This document shows positions 52,303 through 61,607 of a DNA stretch of 64,000 nt, one piece after another. Location of the stretch: NCBI RefSeq assembly GCF_025452095.1, contig NZ_CP104877.1:2046001-2110000 (forward strand), read 5' to 3'. The notes under the pieces are model-generated. The model was not told the DNA's origin and did no database searches. It saw only the letters and a list, made by a program, of their open reading frames with translations. Every line of letters starts with the position of its first letter. Position 1 is the first letter of the stretch. A program made the position numbers and the translations under genes. The DNA is from Paenarthrobacter sp. JL.01a (lineage in GTDB: Bacteria > Actinomycetota > Actinomycetes > Actinomycetales > Micrococcaceae).

Positions 52303-53670
52303 CTAGTGCACGTTGGTCTTGTCTGTAGCCTGGGCAGCGGAGACAGAGGCCGCATCAAGGCGGTCACGGACGCGCTTCACAGTTTCGGGCGCAAGGAACG
52401 CCGAAACCACGGTGATTACCCCGATGACGCTGAAGTACAGGATGACCCAACCGGGTTCGCCGTCACCTGCGTTGAGCAGGGCCACGGCGACCAGCGGTGC
52501 GATGCCGCCTGCCAGGACAGATCCAAACTGGTATCCCATGGAGGCACCGCTGTAGCGGAGCTTCGTCGAGAAGAGCTCGCTGAAGAAGGCTGCCTGCGGG
52601 CCGTACATCGAGTTGTGGAAGACCGCGAGGCCGATGATGATGGCCAGCGTGGCCATCAGCGCGCTTCCGGTGTCCGTCATGACGAAGTAGAGCGGGAAGA
52701 ACAGCAGGCCGCCGATTGAGCCGAAGAGGTAGAGCGGCTTGCGGCCAATGCGGTCCGACAACGCGGCCCACAACGGCACCGCGATGACGCCAATGGCGGA
52801 GGCGATCAGCACGGACATGGAGCCCTGGTTGGCGCGCTCGGGTCCAAAGGTCCGCATGATGTAGACAACCGAGAACGTGGTGTAGAGGTAGAAGGCTGAG
52901 TTTTCCGCCAGGCGCATGCCGACCACCAGCCAAACACCCTTGCTTTCCTTCTTCAGGGCATCACCGAGCGGGTTGTGTGCGGTCTGCTTTTTCGCGATGA
53001 GTTCTTTGAAGTCCTCGGAGTCTTCGAGCTTCGCCCGGACCACCAGGCCAACGATGATCAGGAGGACGCTCAGCAGGAAGGGGACACGCCAGGCCCAGGC
53101 GTCGAACACCTCGGCCGGAACGCTGCCCTTGACGGCCAGGACGGAGGAGTTGGCCAGGAGCATGCCGGCAGGGACACCCATCTGGGTGAAGCTGCCGAAG
53201 AATCCACGACGGCCTTCCGGAGCATGTTCGGTGGAGATGATGGCCGCGCCTGCCCATTCCGCGCCGGCGCCAAAGCCCTGGACCAAGCGGAGCACGGTCA
53301 GCAGGATTGGGGCCCAGACGCCGATCTGTGCGTAGGTTGGAAGCAACCCCATGGCGAGGGTGGCGAAGCCCATCAGGAGCAGGGAGAGAACCAGCATCGG
53401 CTTGCGGCCGATCTTGTCGCCGTAGTGTCCGGCGAACATGCCGCCGAAGGGACGGGCGACAAACCCTACGGCGTAGGTGAGGAAGGCGAGGAGGAGCCCG
53501 GTGGCGGGGTCCTGCTCGGGAAAGTAGAGCCGGCTGAACACACCGGTCGCGGCCAGGAGGCCGAAGATGTAGTAGTCGTACCACTCAATGGTGGTGCCGG
53601 CGAAGCTGGCCAGGGACACGCGCCAAGGTACTCGACTTGTCTTGGCGGCAGTGGTTGAAGGGAGCGTCAT
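52303..53670 (-). CDS. MHS-family (metabolite:H+ symporter) MFS transporter
   Basis: 455 aa from ATG 53670, 12 helices. MHS marks: FAGTTIEWYDYYIFGLLAA at helix 1, the loop 2-3 motif GHYGDKIGRKPMLVLSLLLMG, RLVQGFGAGAEWAGA in helix 4 and ALSDRIGRKPLYLFGS in the second half. Family members (ShiA, KgtP, ProP) import organic acids, shikimate or betaines with protons. An in-frame TTG eight codons upstream is an alternative start. Downstream of the aldehyde and iron alcohol dehydrogenase genes on the same strand, 69 bases after the former, so it is likely the importer for their substrate. Confidence 0.88.
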   Translation of the reverse strand: MTLPSTTAAKTSRVPWRVSLASFAGTTIEWYDYYIFGLLAATGVFSRLYFPEQDPATGLLLAFLTYAVGFVARPFGGMFAGHYGDKIGRKPMLVLSLLLMGFATLAMGLLPTYAQIGVWAPILLTVLRLVQGFGAGAEWAGAAIISTEHAPEGRRGFFGSFTQMGVPAGMLLANSSVLAVKGSVPAEVFDAWAWRVPFLLSVLLIIVGLVVRAKLEDSEDFKELIAKKQTAHNPLGDALKKESKGVWLVVGMRLAENSAFYLYTTFSVVYIMRTFGPERANQGSMSVLIASAIGVIAVPLWAALSDRIGRKPLYLFGSIGGLLFFPLYFVMTDTGSALMATLAIIIGLAVFHNSMYGPQAAFFSELFSTKLRYSGASMGYQFGSVLAGGIAPLVAVALLNAGDGEPGWVILYFSVIGVITVVSAFLAPETVKRVRDRLDAASVSAAQATDKTNVH

Positions 53671-53739
53671 TGATCTTTTCTTTTCGATGGTCAAACAGGT
53701 TTGTTGATGGGGCGGCGGTAACTGGCAGGGGGGCCAGTT

Positions 53740-55215
53740 TCACCAATCCACTGCGATGTACTTTGTCTCGGTGAAGTCCAGCAGGCCCTGGTGGGCGCCT
53801 TCGCGTCCCAGTCCGCTTTGTTTCACGCCACCGAACGGGGCTGCCGGGTCCGAAACCAGGCCGCGGTTCACAGCAACCATGCCGCTCTCAATGCGTTCGG
53901 CGATCCGCAGCCCGCGGCGGAAGTCCTCGGTGAACACATATGCGGCGAGGCCGTACTCGGAGTCGTTGGCGGCTGCGACCGCTTCCTCTTCCGTGTCGAA
54001 CCCGATGATTGAAGCAACGGGGCCGAAAATCTCTTCGCTGACCATCCGTGCGTGCAGCGGTACGTTGGTCAGCACCGTCGGGGGGTAGTAGTAGCCGTCC
54101 CCTGCGGGCAACTGTCCGCCGGTTAGCAGGCGGGCACCCTGTTGCAGTGCGTCGCGCACCAGGGCGTCGACCTTCAAGACGCTCGCTTCGTCAACGAGGG
54201 GTCCCACTTCGGTTGCGGGGTCAGTGCCCGGGCCGACGGCGAGACCGGACATGCGGGCCGCCAAGCGGCTGGCAAATTCGGCCTGGATACCGCGTTGGAC
54301 GTAGATCCGGTTGGCTGCCGTGCAGGCTTGGCCCCCGTTGCGCATCTTGGCGACCATTACGCCGTCGATGGCCTTGTCCAGGTCGGCGTCCTCGAACACC
54401 AGGAAGGGCGCGTTGCCGCCCAGTTCCATCGAGCACTTGAGGACGTTGTCCGCGGCTTGGCGCAGCAGGTGCCGCCCCACACCGGTAGAACCCGTGAAGG
54501 ACAGCTTGCGCACCCTGGGGTCGGCGAGGATCGGCGTCATGACGTCGCTGGTCTTGCTTGTGGTGACAACATTGACGACGCCGGCCGGGGCACCGGCGTC
54601 GACCATCAGCTGGGCGATCGCCAGCGAGGTCAGGGGTGTCAGGGTCGCTGGCTTGAGCACGGCCGTGCAGCCTGCGGCGAGCGCCGGTGCCAGTTTGCGT
54701 GTGGCCATGGCAGCCGGAAAGTTCCACGGTGTGATCAGGACGCAAACACCGATCGGCTGGTGCTGGACCAGTATGCGGTTGGCTCCGGAGGGTGAGACGG
54801 AGACGTCCCCGATGATCCGGACGGCTTCCTCGGCATACCAGCGGAAGAACTCCGCGGCGTAGGCCACCTCTCCGCGGGCGTCCGGAAGGGCTTTGCCGTT
54901 TTCCAGGGAGATGAGCCGGGCGAGTTCCTCGCTCCGTTCGGTCATCAGGTCAAAGCAGCGGCTGAGGATTTCGGCGCGTTTGCGTGGGGCAGTAGCGGCC
55001 CAGCCGGCCAGTGCGTCCGCTGCAGCGTCGACGGCGGCAATGCCATCAGCGACGTCGGCGTCGGCGATCGCAGTAATGGCGGTGGCGTCGGAGGGGTTGA
55101 CGACGTCGACTGTTCCGCCGCTCGCGGCGTCCCGCCAGAGCCCTGCGATGAGCAGTTGGCGGGGAACCGTCAGTCCTTCGAGATCAAGCGGTTCCAGGGT
55201 GGAAAGGAGGGTCAT
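53740..55215 (-). CDS. NAD(P)-dependent aldehyde dehydrogenase, succinate-semialdehyde type
   Basis: 491 aa from ATG 55215 (AAAGG upstream); much of the longer open frame is an unused overlap with the next gene. ALDH signatures: ITPWNFPAAMATRKLAPALAAGCTAVLKPA, SFTGSTGVGRHLLRQAADNVLKCSMELGGNAPFLVF (general base Glu), catalytic Cys in RNGGQACTAANRIYVQ, EEIFGPVASI, and GGVKQSGLGREGAHQGLLDFTETKYIAVDW. The GQACTAANRI and C-terminal EYLxxKYI-like ends fit GabD-type succinate-semialdehyde dehydrogenase. It lies 35 bases after the iron alcohol dehydrogenase. Confidence 0.9.
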   Translation of the reverse strand: MTLLSTLEPLDLEGLTVPRQLLIAGLWRDAASGGTVDVVNPSDATAITAIADADVADGIAAVDAAADALAGWAATAPRKRAEILSRCFDLMTERSEELARLISLENGKALPDARGEVAYAAEFFRWYAEEAVRIIGDVSVSPSGANRILVQHQPIGVCVLITPWNFPAAMATRKLAPALAAGCTAVLKPATLTPLTSLAIAQLMVDAGAPAGVVNVVTTSKTSDVMTPILADPRVRKLSFTGSTGVGRHLLRQAADNVLKCSMELGGNAPFLVFEDADLDKAIDGVMVAKMRNGGQACTAANRIYVQRGIQAEFASRLAARMSGLAVGPGTDPATEVGPLVDEASVLKVDALVRDALQQGARLLTGGQLPAGDGYYYPPTVLTNVPLHARMVSEEIFGPVASIIGFDTEEEAVAAANDSEYGLAAYVFTEDFRRGLRIAERIESGMVAVNRGLVSDPAAPFGGVKQSGLGREGAHQGLLDFTETKYIAVDW

Positions 55216-55250
55216 GGTAGAACCTTTGCTTCTTGGATGGGGGTGTGGGC

Positions 55251-56501
55251 TCAACTGATGGTGCGGTCGCCTGCAAAGGCGGCCTGCACAATGGACCCGA
55301 CTGCTGCGAGGTCGAGCGGAAGGGGGTTGTTGTCGATGAGCCGTTTCGAGTTCAGTGACAGTTCGGCGATCCTGGCAAGGTCGTTTTCCGTGGCGCCGAG
55401 GTCCGCCAGCGTGGGAGGCAGTTCGATGGCGGCGATTACCTCGTCGATGGCTTCGACGCCGGCGATCGCTGCGTCCCGTGCGCCCATGCCCTTGGTGTCG
55501 CGTCCCAGGGCTTCGGCGATCTGACCCAGTTGGGGGATGATCGCACTGAAGTTGTGGCGGACGACGTAGGGGAGCAGCAGCCCGACGCCGACGCCGTGCG
55601 GGGTGTGCGTCAGCGCGCCGACCGGGTACTGGATGGCGTGGGCGGCAGCAGTTCCGGCGTTGCTGAGGACGATGCCGCCGTAGAGCGCAGCCAACATCAT
55701 GTCTCCGCGCGCGTCGACGTTGCCCGGATCCTTGTAGGCGGTGGCCAGGCTGCGGCCTACAAGGCGGATTCCGTCCAGGGCAAGGGAGTCCGTCAAGACG
55801 TTCCTGCCCACGAAAACACGCTCCTTGGCGAGGGTCGGGGTGGGGTCCCGGGTGATTGCGGTGAACGACTCGATGAGGTGCACGAACGTATCCGCACCCG
55901 TGGCCGCCGTCAGCGACGGCGGGCAGGAATAGGTGAGTTCGGGATCGCATACCGAAGCGAAGGGAATAATGTGCGGGCTCGAAATGCCCATTTTCATGCC
56001 GAGTTCAGGGTCGGACACGACGGCGATGGCCGTGGCCTCCGAGCCTGTGCCCGCCGTCGTCGGAAGTGCGATCACTGGTTTGACCGGTCCCGGGACCTTG
56101 AATTCGCCGTAGTAGTCGCTGGGCACGCCACCGTAGGTCAGCAGCACCGACACGACCTTGGCCATGTCCATACAGCTTCCCCCGCCAAAACCAATGATGA
56201 CATCGATGTCCTGGCCCTTGAGTTCTTCTACGCAGGCGATGATGCCGGGGACAGGCAGTTCCGCCTCCGTGCCACCGAACACGCGGACAGTGAGGTTTTG
56301 GTCTTCAAGGGACCGGACCAGTTGCTGCAGTTCTTCCGATGCCGCAACCCGGGGGTCGGTGCAAACCAGGACATTGCGGCCAAGGTCGGCAGCAATTCCG
56401 GCGATGGCGAACCGCTGTCCGGCGCCGACGACAACGGTCCTCGGCAACCTCAGGACGCCGAAAGTAGTGGGACGGATGCCCGCTTCATGCGCACACGACA
56501 T
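55251..56501 (-). CDS. Iron-containing alcohol dehydrogenase (candidate 4-hydroxybutyrate dehydrogenase)
   Basis: 416 aa, group III ADH. Marks: VIIGFGGGSCMDMAKVVSVLL (NAD-binding GGGS), VIALPTTAGTGSEATAIAVV, metal-binding D/H residues in ADTFVHLIESFTA and NAGTAAAHAIQYPVGALTHTPHGVGVGLLLPYVVRHN (two His). Together with the succinate-semialdehyde-type ALDH it would convert 4-hydroxybutyrate to succinate; that is inferred from gene order, since the family also handles propanediol, methanol or maleylacetate. The first gene of a three-gene unit. A GAF-PucR regulator gene lies just upstream. Confidence 0.85.
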   Translation of the reverse strand: MSCAHEAGIRPTTFGVLRLPRTVVVGAGQRFAIAGIAADLGRNVLVCTDPRVAASEELQQLVRSLEDQNLTVRVFGGTEAELPVPGIIACVEELKGQDIDVIIGFGGGSCMDMAKVVSVLLTYGGVPSDYYGEFKVPGPVKPVIALPTTAGTGSEATAIAVVSDPELGMKMGISSPHIIPFASVCDPELTYSCPPSLTAATGADTFVHLIESFTAITRDPTPTLAKERVFVGRNVLTDSLALDGIRLVGRSLATAYKDPGNVDARGDMMLAALYGGIVLSNAGTAAAHAIQYPVGALTHTPHGVGVGLLLPYVVRHNFSAIIPQLGQIAEALGRDTKGMGARDAAIAGVEAIDEVIAAIELPPTLADLGATENDLARIAELSLNSKRLIDNNPLPLDLAAVGSIVQAAFAGDRTIS

Positions 56502-56655
56502 TGTGACTAACTCCTAGATGTGGGGTCTTCGGCTACCTGACAGGTGCCGTGGATCTCATCGTTCCAGAGTCGTGTGAGGCAGCATATGGATGTTCCAGCC
56601 ATAATGATGCCGTCAACGTGTGGCTATGTGACACCGTGGGGTGTCACGGCCGGCT

Positions 56656-58629
56656 TCAGGGCGAGCGACCGCCCACTCCCGCTGATTGCAGCCGCCACAG
56701 ACGCAATGCCACGTGCACGTCCAGGGACCGTCCGCCGCGGCGCCAGTCCTCACCCAGGACGTTGTCGATCCTGGCCAGCCGCTGCCGCAACGTGTTGGCA
56801 TGGATATGCAGGGCATTGGCCGCAGCTGCCAGGGAGCTGTCGTGTTCCAGGAAAGTCCACGCCGTCTGAACCAGCTGGGTGCCGCGCCTTGTGTCGTAGT
56901 CCAGGAGCGGGCCAAGCTGGGCGGCCAGCAGTTGGGCGGCAAACGGGCTCTCCATTGCTCCGAGGAGCATGCCGGCCGTGCCGAGCGCGGCTTTGTCCGC
57001 GGCCTCCCCGTTCCGTCCCAACGCCTGCAGTGCACCCAACACCGCGTGGGCCTCGGCATGGGCCGCCGACAAACGCGGGAATCCCGTCACAGCTTCAGAC
57101 GAGCCCACGCTGGCTTCGATGCGCTGCCGCTTGAGTGCGTCGACAATTGCTGGGCCACCTGCTGTCCGGCCGGATATCGCCCGGGCAGCACGTCCTTCCC
57201 CTCCGTGGGCAGGGGGCTCAATGATGCACAGATGCGATTCGTGCAGTGCGGTAATGCCGGGGCGGCCCTCGGTATGCCGCCTAAGTACCGCAAGCGCCCG
57301 CTGGCGTTGATCGTCGCTGACTCCCACGACCCGGACAACGAGTTGGAGGTTCTCGGCAAGCCCGAACCGGCTTGCCCTCCTTTTCACGGCCTCCACGTTC
57401 CCGGAGCGGGGGTTCAGGAGCTCGTCGATCAGCTCGAGCTGGAGACGGTATTGCGCTTCCTGGTAGGTGCGCTCAAAAAGCAGCGCCGCGCTGAGCACCA
57501 GGGCGCTGCGTTCAAGTACCGCGGTCCTCTCTTGCGTCAGATGCCCCGCAACCACCAGTGACGCGAGATGCTGATCACCGGCAACAGCGGACATCACGGT
57601 GTAGTCCAGTCCATTGGCAATGAAGGGCACGGGAAGCGTCTGCGCCGCGGACATTTCTGCGGCGCTCAATGCGGCCGGGCTGCCGAAGTCTGAACCCGGG
57701 ACGGGCCCTGCCATTGCCTGGCCCGTTGGCGAGACCACGAAAACCTCGCTGTCCATCGATTCGCCCAGCAGCCGCAGCAGCTCGGGCAGGCTGTCCGTGG
57801 CGGCCAGCGTTTCCATCAGCCGCCGGTCAAGCGATGCCAGCTCCTCCAGTGCCCTGACATGCGCGACGTTCTGTCGTTGGGCCTCGTCCAGCCGGGCAAG
57901 GGCATCTGCCATTTCGGTGAAGTGGCGGGCGTTTTCGAGGGCGACAGCGGCGTGGGTCCCGATGGATTCCATCAGTGCGACATCGTCACTGCTGAAGGTG
58001 TGGGCACGACGGTCGGCGACGAGGAGCGCACCGATAACCTTGCCTTCGACCCGCAACGGGACACCCATGATGGCTTTGACGCCTTCGGCCGCGACGGCAG
58101 CATCGCTTGACTCAAGGTGTGACTTGGTGTCGTCGCGGAGGTAGTCAGCGCTTTGCGCAGGTGCCTCACCGGTAGCCACAGCACCCAGGACACCCTCCCC
58201 GAGGGGCATGCGGATGTTGCGGAACTGTACCGTCGCGGCTCCGTCAGTCACCCGGATGTAGGATTCCCCGGTCGTGTAGTCATTCAAACTCAGGTAGGCG
58301 ATGTCACTGCCGATAAGGGAACGGGTCCTGCGCACGATGGCTTTAAGGACGGCCTCCACATCGCGGATACCCGTAAGGTCCGTGGCTGTGTCATACAGGA
58401 CGCGAAGCAGGCCCTCTCGCCTGCCTGCTTCCCAAAGCCTGGCGTTGAGGCTCCGCACGGCAGCGGATGTCGTCGGGTCGATCAGACTGGTCGCTTGCAT
58501 GCTTTCCAGCTGTGGTTCGAGCTCCTCAGCGGAGACGCCATCAACGAGGTGGGAGAGAAGCCGCCCCAAGGCCAGCCCGTCAACGCGGGCGGCACGTGCA
58601 CCGGAGGCCGGACCCTCTTGTGCATCCAT
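56656..58629 (-). CDS. GAF-domain PucR/CdaR-type transcriptional regulator
   Basis: 657 aa. After a helical N-terminus, a GAF sensor (~75-230: LLRVLYDTATDLTGIRDVEAVLKAIVRRTRSLIGSDIAYLSLND... IMGVPLRVEGKVIGALLVADRRAHTFSSDDVALMESIGTHAAVALENARHF), a coiled coil, a PucR-like central region, and a C-terminal PucR HTH_30 (AANALHIHANTLRQRLARIDNVLGEDWRRGGRSLDVHVALRLWRL). GAF domains bind small molecules. It is upstream of and on the same strand as the ADH-ALDH-MHS unit with ~150 bases between, so it is the likely regulator. Confidence 0.87.
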   Translation of the reverse strand: MDAQEGPASGARAARVDGLALGRLLSHLVDGVSAEELEPQLESMQATSLIDPTTSAAVRSLNARLWEAGRREGLLRVLYDTATDLTGIRDVEAVLKAIVRRTRSLIGSDIAYLSLNDYTTGESYIRVTDGAATVQFRNIRMPLGEGVLGAVATGEAPAQSADYLRDDTKSHLESSDAAVAAEGVKAIMGVPLRVEGKVIGALLVADRRAHTFSSDDVALMESIGTHAAVALENARHFTEMADALARLDEAQRQNVAHVRALEELASLDRRLMETLAATDSLPELLRLLGESMDSEVFVVSPTGQAMAGPVPGSDFGSPAALSAAEMSAAQTLPVPFIANGLDYTVMSAVAGDQHLASLVVAGHLTQERTAVLERSALVLSAALLFERTYQEAQYRLQLELIDELLNPRSGNVEAVKRRASRFGLAENLQLVVRVVGVSDDQRQRALAVLRRHTEGRPGITALHESHLCIIEPPAHGGEGRAARAISGRTAGGPAIVDALKRQRIEASVGSSEAVTGFPRLSAAHAEAHAVLGALQALGRNGEAADKAALGTAGMLLGAMESPFAAQLLAAQLGPLLDYDTRRGTQLVQTAWTFLEHDSSLAAAANALHIHANTLRQRLARIDNVLGEDWRRGGRSLDVHVALRLWRLQSAGVGGRSP

Positions 58630-58722
58630 AGCGCCAATGGTAGCCGTGCCCGTTACAGGAAAGAACCCGCGGACAGAGGATACGGCAGAGGGATCATTGC
58701 GAACCGCGTGGTTTGATCCGGA

Positions 58723-59832
58723 TTATTCGTCTGCCTCCACCGACTGTCGACGGTGACGTTCCCGTTGGCCGTAAGCCGCACGCAGGATGTCGTCTTTTGA
58801 CTCGAAACCCGAGCCAAGGGCTCCACCGATGAGCGCCGCCGAGGTGGTCATCCATGCCACTTCCATAAAGTCCAAGACTGAAACGGGGTGCTGCAGGGTT
58901 AAAGCCAGCAGACCGTCGTCGATGGCGAACACGGCAGCCAGCAGCACGGCCAGGAAAAGCATGACGTAGCTGATCACTACGCCGATCGTCAGCGACCACA
59001 CTGTGGAAGTGTTGTAGAGGGACGCCTTGTATCGTTCCAGCAGGTCGTCGCGCCGGGGGCTTTCCCAGAGGTCGTGTTGGGTGATGATCCAGAACACCAT
59101 CAAACTGATGGCAAGGACTGTCAGGAATGTCAGCCTCAGGGCCCCCAGCAGGTCTGCGAGCTGCCAGATCGTGTTTGTAACGAGCGCGAAGGCGCCTGTA
59201 GCAATCGCTGCGGCCATGGCACTCCTTAATCCGAAGACCAGCCGCCAAGGACGGTTCGCCCGCAGCATGCCTGCCAGCAGCCGTCCCCGGCCGAGTCGGG
59301 TGGCCGAGAGGTAGCGGAATTCAATTGGCCCGCCATCGGGAACAGCCTTTTCGACGCGGCGCGATCCGTGCAGGGAGGGCGGACCAAATTCCCCGGCGTC
59401 ATCCTCGGGGTCAAAGTGACGGTGCATGGCCCAGCCGAGGTCCGCGACGGCGGAACGCACCCGACGGTCGATGTTGAAGGCGCCGAGCGCAGGCAGGGAA
59501 ACCAAGGAGATCGGCTCTCCAAGTGCGACTTCCACTACTACCGTCCGTCCCCCGGAACGAACCGGAAGGTCCGTCAGGCAGACCATGACGTCCCATGACC
59601 GTCGGGCACGGTGCTTCCTCATGGGTTCCAGCATCGCTGCCAAGCCATCGCTGGCCGTGAAATCCTGGTACTCGATCTCCACGGACCATTCGTGGCGGTC
59701 ATCGGCGAGATTGAGCAAACGTCCCACCTCACGGCCGTTGCGCCCGGCAAACTCGGCAGTTACCTCCGGTTCGGCGAGTACGCCTAACGTACGGGCAGTT
59801 GTTGGGGCCGCATCGCCCGGACTTTCCGACAC
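58723..59832 (-). CDS. Predicted membrane protein of unknown function
   Basis: 369 aa from GTG 59832 with AGGAGG. Residues ~1-175 are soluble with no transit signal (VMVCLTDLPVRSGGRTVVVEVALGEPISLVSLPALGAFNIDRRVRSAVADLG). The second half holds about five hydrophobic segments (LVFGLRSAMAAAIATGAFALV, LTFLTVLAISLMVFWIIT, TIGVVISYVMLFLAVLLAAVFAI, VAWMTTSAALIGGALGSGFE) and a charged tail. Not recognised; no enzyme motif. Its ribosome site overlaps the stop region of the flavoprotein gene, so the two are co-translated and probably act together. Confidence 0.7.
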   Translation of the reverse strand: MSESPGDAAPTTARTLGVLAEPEVTAEFAGRNGREVGRLLNLADDRHEWSVEIEYQDFTASDGLAAMLEPMRKHRARRSWDVMVCLTDLPVRSGGRTVVVEVALGEPISLVSLPALGAFNIDRRVRSAVADLGWAMHRHFDPEDDAGEFGPPSLHGSRRVEKAVPDGGPIEFRYLSATRLGRGRLLAGMLRANRPWRLVFGLRSAMAAAIATGAFALVTNTIWQLADLLGALRLTFLTVLAISLMVFWIITQHDLWESPRRDDLLERYKASLYNTSTVWSLTIGVVISYVMLFLAVLLAAVFAIDDGLLALTLQHPVSVLDFMEVAWMTTSAALIGGALGSGFESKDDILRAAYGQRERHRRQSVEADE

Positions 59833-59841
59833 GCCGGCCTC

Positions 59842-61584
59842 CTAATGTTTGGCGGCAGCACCTGGGCTGGTCGTTCCAGCCCGAAGCAGACGCAGGTGTT
59901 CGTGGATCATTGCCACAGCTGTTGAGCCTTCGCCGGCGGCAGCCGTTACACGTTTCACCGACCCGTGCCGTACATCTCCGGCCGCGAACAAGCCCGGGAT
60001 GCTGGTTTCCAATGGCAGCCGTCTTCTCCCCGGATGGCTGAACCCCGGAGGAAAATCTCCGAGGTCGGCCCCGGTGAGAACAAAGCCGTGGTCATCCAGG
60101 GCCACCGTGCCCTGCAGCCATTCGGTGTGCGGCCTGGCGCCGATGAAAATGAAGAGGTAACGGGAGTCGAAGGTACGTTGTTCGCCTGTGGCCCCCATAT
60201 CGACGGTGATCCGTTCAAGGACACCTGAACCAGCGAAGCCAACGATCCTGGCGCCGAGCAGGACCTCTACGCCGCGGTGCTCTTCGATCCGATCCGCGAG
60301 GTAGGCGGACATGTCTGCGCGGAGGTCATAGCCGCGCACCACCAGGCGCACGGTTGCACCTGTGCCGGCCAGGAACAGCGCTGCCTGGCCGGCGGAATTT
60401 CCACCACCGACGACAGCCACGGGCTGCGATCCGCAGAGCCTGGCCTCATGAACAGTGGCTGCGTAGAAGACGCTTATTCCTTCGTATTCCTCCAGCCCGG
60501 GCACTGGCAGGCGGCGGTAATGGACCCCGGTTGCCAGAAGCGCCGCGCGGGAGGACGCGGGACCGCTGTCGCTGAATTCTGCGTGGAACTCACCGTCCCG
60601 GAACGCGATGGAGTCAGCCCGGCAGGCGATGTTGATCCGGACCTTGAACTTTCGGGCCTGGATGACCGCTCTTTCAGTGAGTTCACCACCGGAGATTCCT
60701 GAGGGAAAGCCAAGAAAGTTTTCGATCCTCGATGAAGTGCCGGCCTGCCCACCGATCGCAAGGCCTTCCTTGAGGACAACGGACAGGCCGTCGGACGCTG
60801 CGTACACGGCGGCCGCCAGCCCCGCCGGACCGGCTCCGATGACCATCAGATCGTATGCGGCCGGATGCTCTTTGGCAGCCCGCAGGCCCAACGCTATTGC
60901 CAAGTCCGCGGTGGACGGGTTCTTGAGGATCTGCGATGCGTTGAGCACCACTGCGGGAAGGGCACCGGCACGGATCTCCGTGTGGCCCAGAATTGCCTGG
61001 GCCTGCGCGTCGTTCTCCACATCGAGCAGCCGGTGAGGCAGGCGGTTGGCGGCGGCAAATTCCAGGAGGCGCAGGGTGTCGCGGCTGAATCGGGAACCAA
61101 CTATGCGGATGCCCGCGCCCGTGCTGATCAGGAGGATCCGGCGCTGAAGGTATGCCTGCAGGATGGTTTCGCCCACTGCGGCTTCCGTCAGGACCACTCG
61201 GCGTAAATCGTTGCCACTGATTTGGAGCACTTCACCCGCCTCGGCGACTACAGTGCTGACAAAGGCCGGCTGCCCCTCGACCAGGCCCAGTTCCCCCAGA
61301 AAACGCCCGGGGCCATGAACTTCGAGGATCCTCGAGCCCCTGCGGGATTCAACATGCTGTTTATCAGCGACAGCCCTCAACCCCTCAACGACGAGTACGT
61401 TGCCCTGCAGGATGACGAAGAAGTCGGAGTCGAAACTGCCCTCCTGAATGAGGACTTCTCCGGCAGCGGTGGCGCGCCTGGTGCCGACCCTGGCCAAAAA
61501 GTCGATCTGGGCCTGACCAAGCCGTGGATAAGCGCCGAAAGCGTCGGGCGTTTCGAGCAGTGGCGGGCTCGCTTCAGGCTCCAT
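59842..61584 (-). CDS. cNMP-binding / thioredoxin-reductase-like FAD oxidoreductase without CxxC
   Basis: 580 aa from ATG 61584. Three parts: a cyclic-nucleotide-binding fold (~25-150: AGEVLIQEGSFDSDFFVILQGNVLVVEG... GPGRFLGELGLVEGQPAFVSTVVAEAGEVLQI), a glutaredoxin-like linker (~160-240), and a thioredoxin-reductase-type flavoprotein (~250-560: YDLMVIGAGPAGLAAAVYAASDGLSVVL, GGGNSAGQAALFLAGTGATVRLVVRG, GLFAAGDVRHGSVKRVTAAAGEGSTAV). The usual C-A-T-C is replaced (VFYAATVHEARLC), so it cannot reduce thioredoxin by disulfide exchange. It probably passes electrons from NAD(P)H to another acceptor, under nucleotide control. Co-transcribed with a UBP zinc finger and a membrane protein. Confidence 0.85.
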   Translation of the reverse strand: MEPEASPPLLETPDAFGAYPRLGQAQIDFLARVGTRRATAAGEVLIQEGSFDSDFFVILQGNVLVVEGLRAVADKQHVESRRGSRILEVHGPGRFLGELGLVEGQPAFVSTVVAEAGEVLQISGNDLRRVVLTEAAVGETILQAYLQRRILLISTGAGIRIVGSRFSRDTLRLLEFAAANRLPHRLLDVENDAQAQAILGHTEIRAGALPAVVLNASQILKNPSTADLAIALGLRAAKEHPAAYDLMVIGAGPAGLAAAVYAASDGLSVVLKEGLAIGGQAGTSSRIENFLGFPSGISGGELTERAVIQARKFKVRINIACRADSIAFRDGEFHAEFSDSGPASSRAALLATGVHYRRLPVPGLEEYEGISVFYAATVHEARLCGSQPVAVVGGGNSAGQAALFLAGTGATVRLVVRGYDLRADMSAYLADRIEEHRGVEVLLGARIVGFAGSGVLERITVDMGATGEQRTFDSRYLFIFIGARPHTEWLQGTVALDDHGFVLTGADLGDFPPGFSHPGRRRLPLETSIPGLFAAGDVRHGSVKRVTAAAGEGSTAVAMIHEHLRLLRAGTTSPGAAAKH

Positions 61585-61607
61585 CAACTGCTTGCACCCC
61601 CGGGGCC

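Noticed and set aside
55215-55950. Extra ~245 residues in front of the succinate-semialdehyde-type dehydrogenase
   Set aside because: They overlap the iron alcohol dehydrogenase in another frame, are Arg/Pro-rich and non-homologous; ALDH homology begins after ATG 55215.
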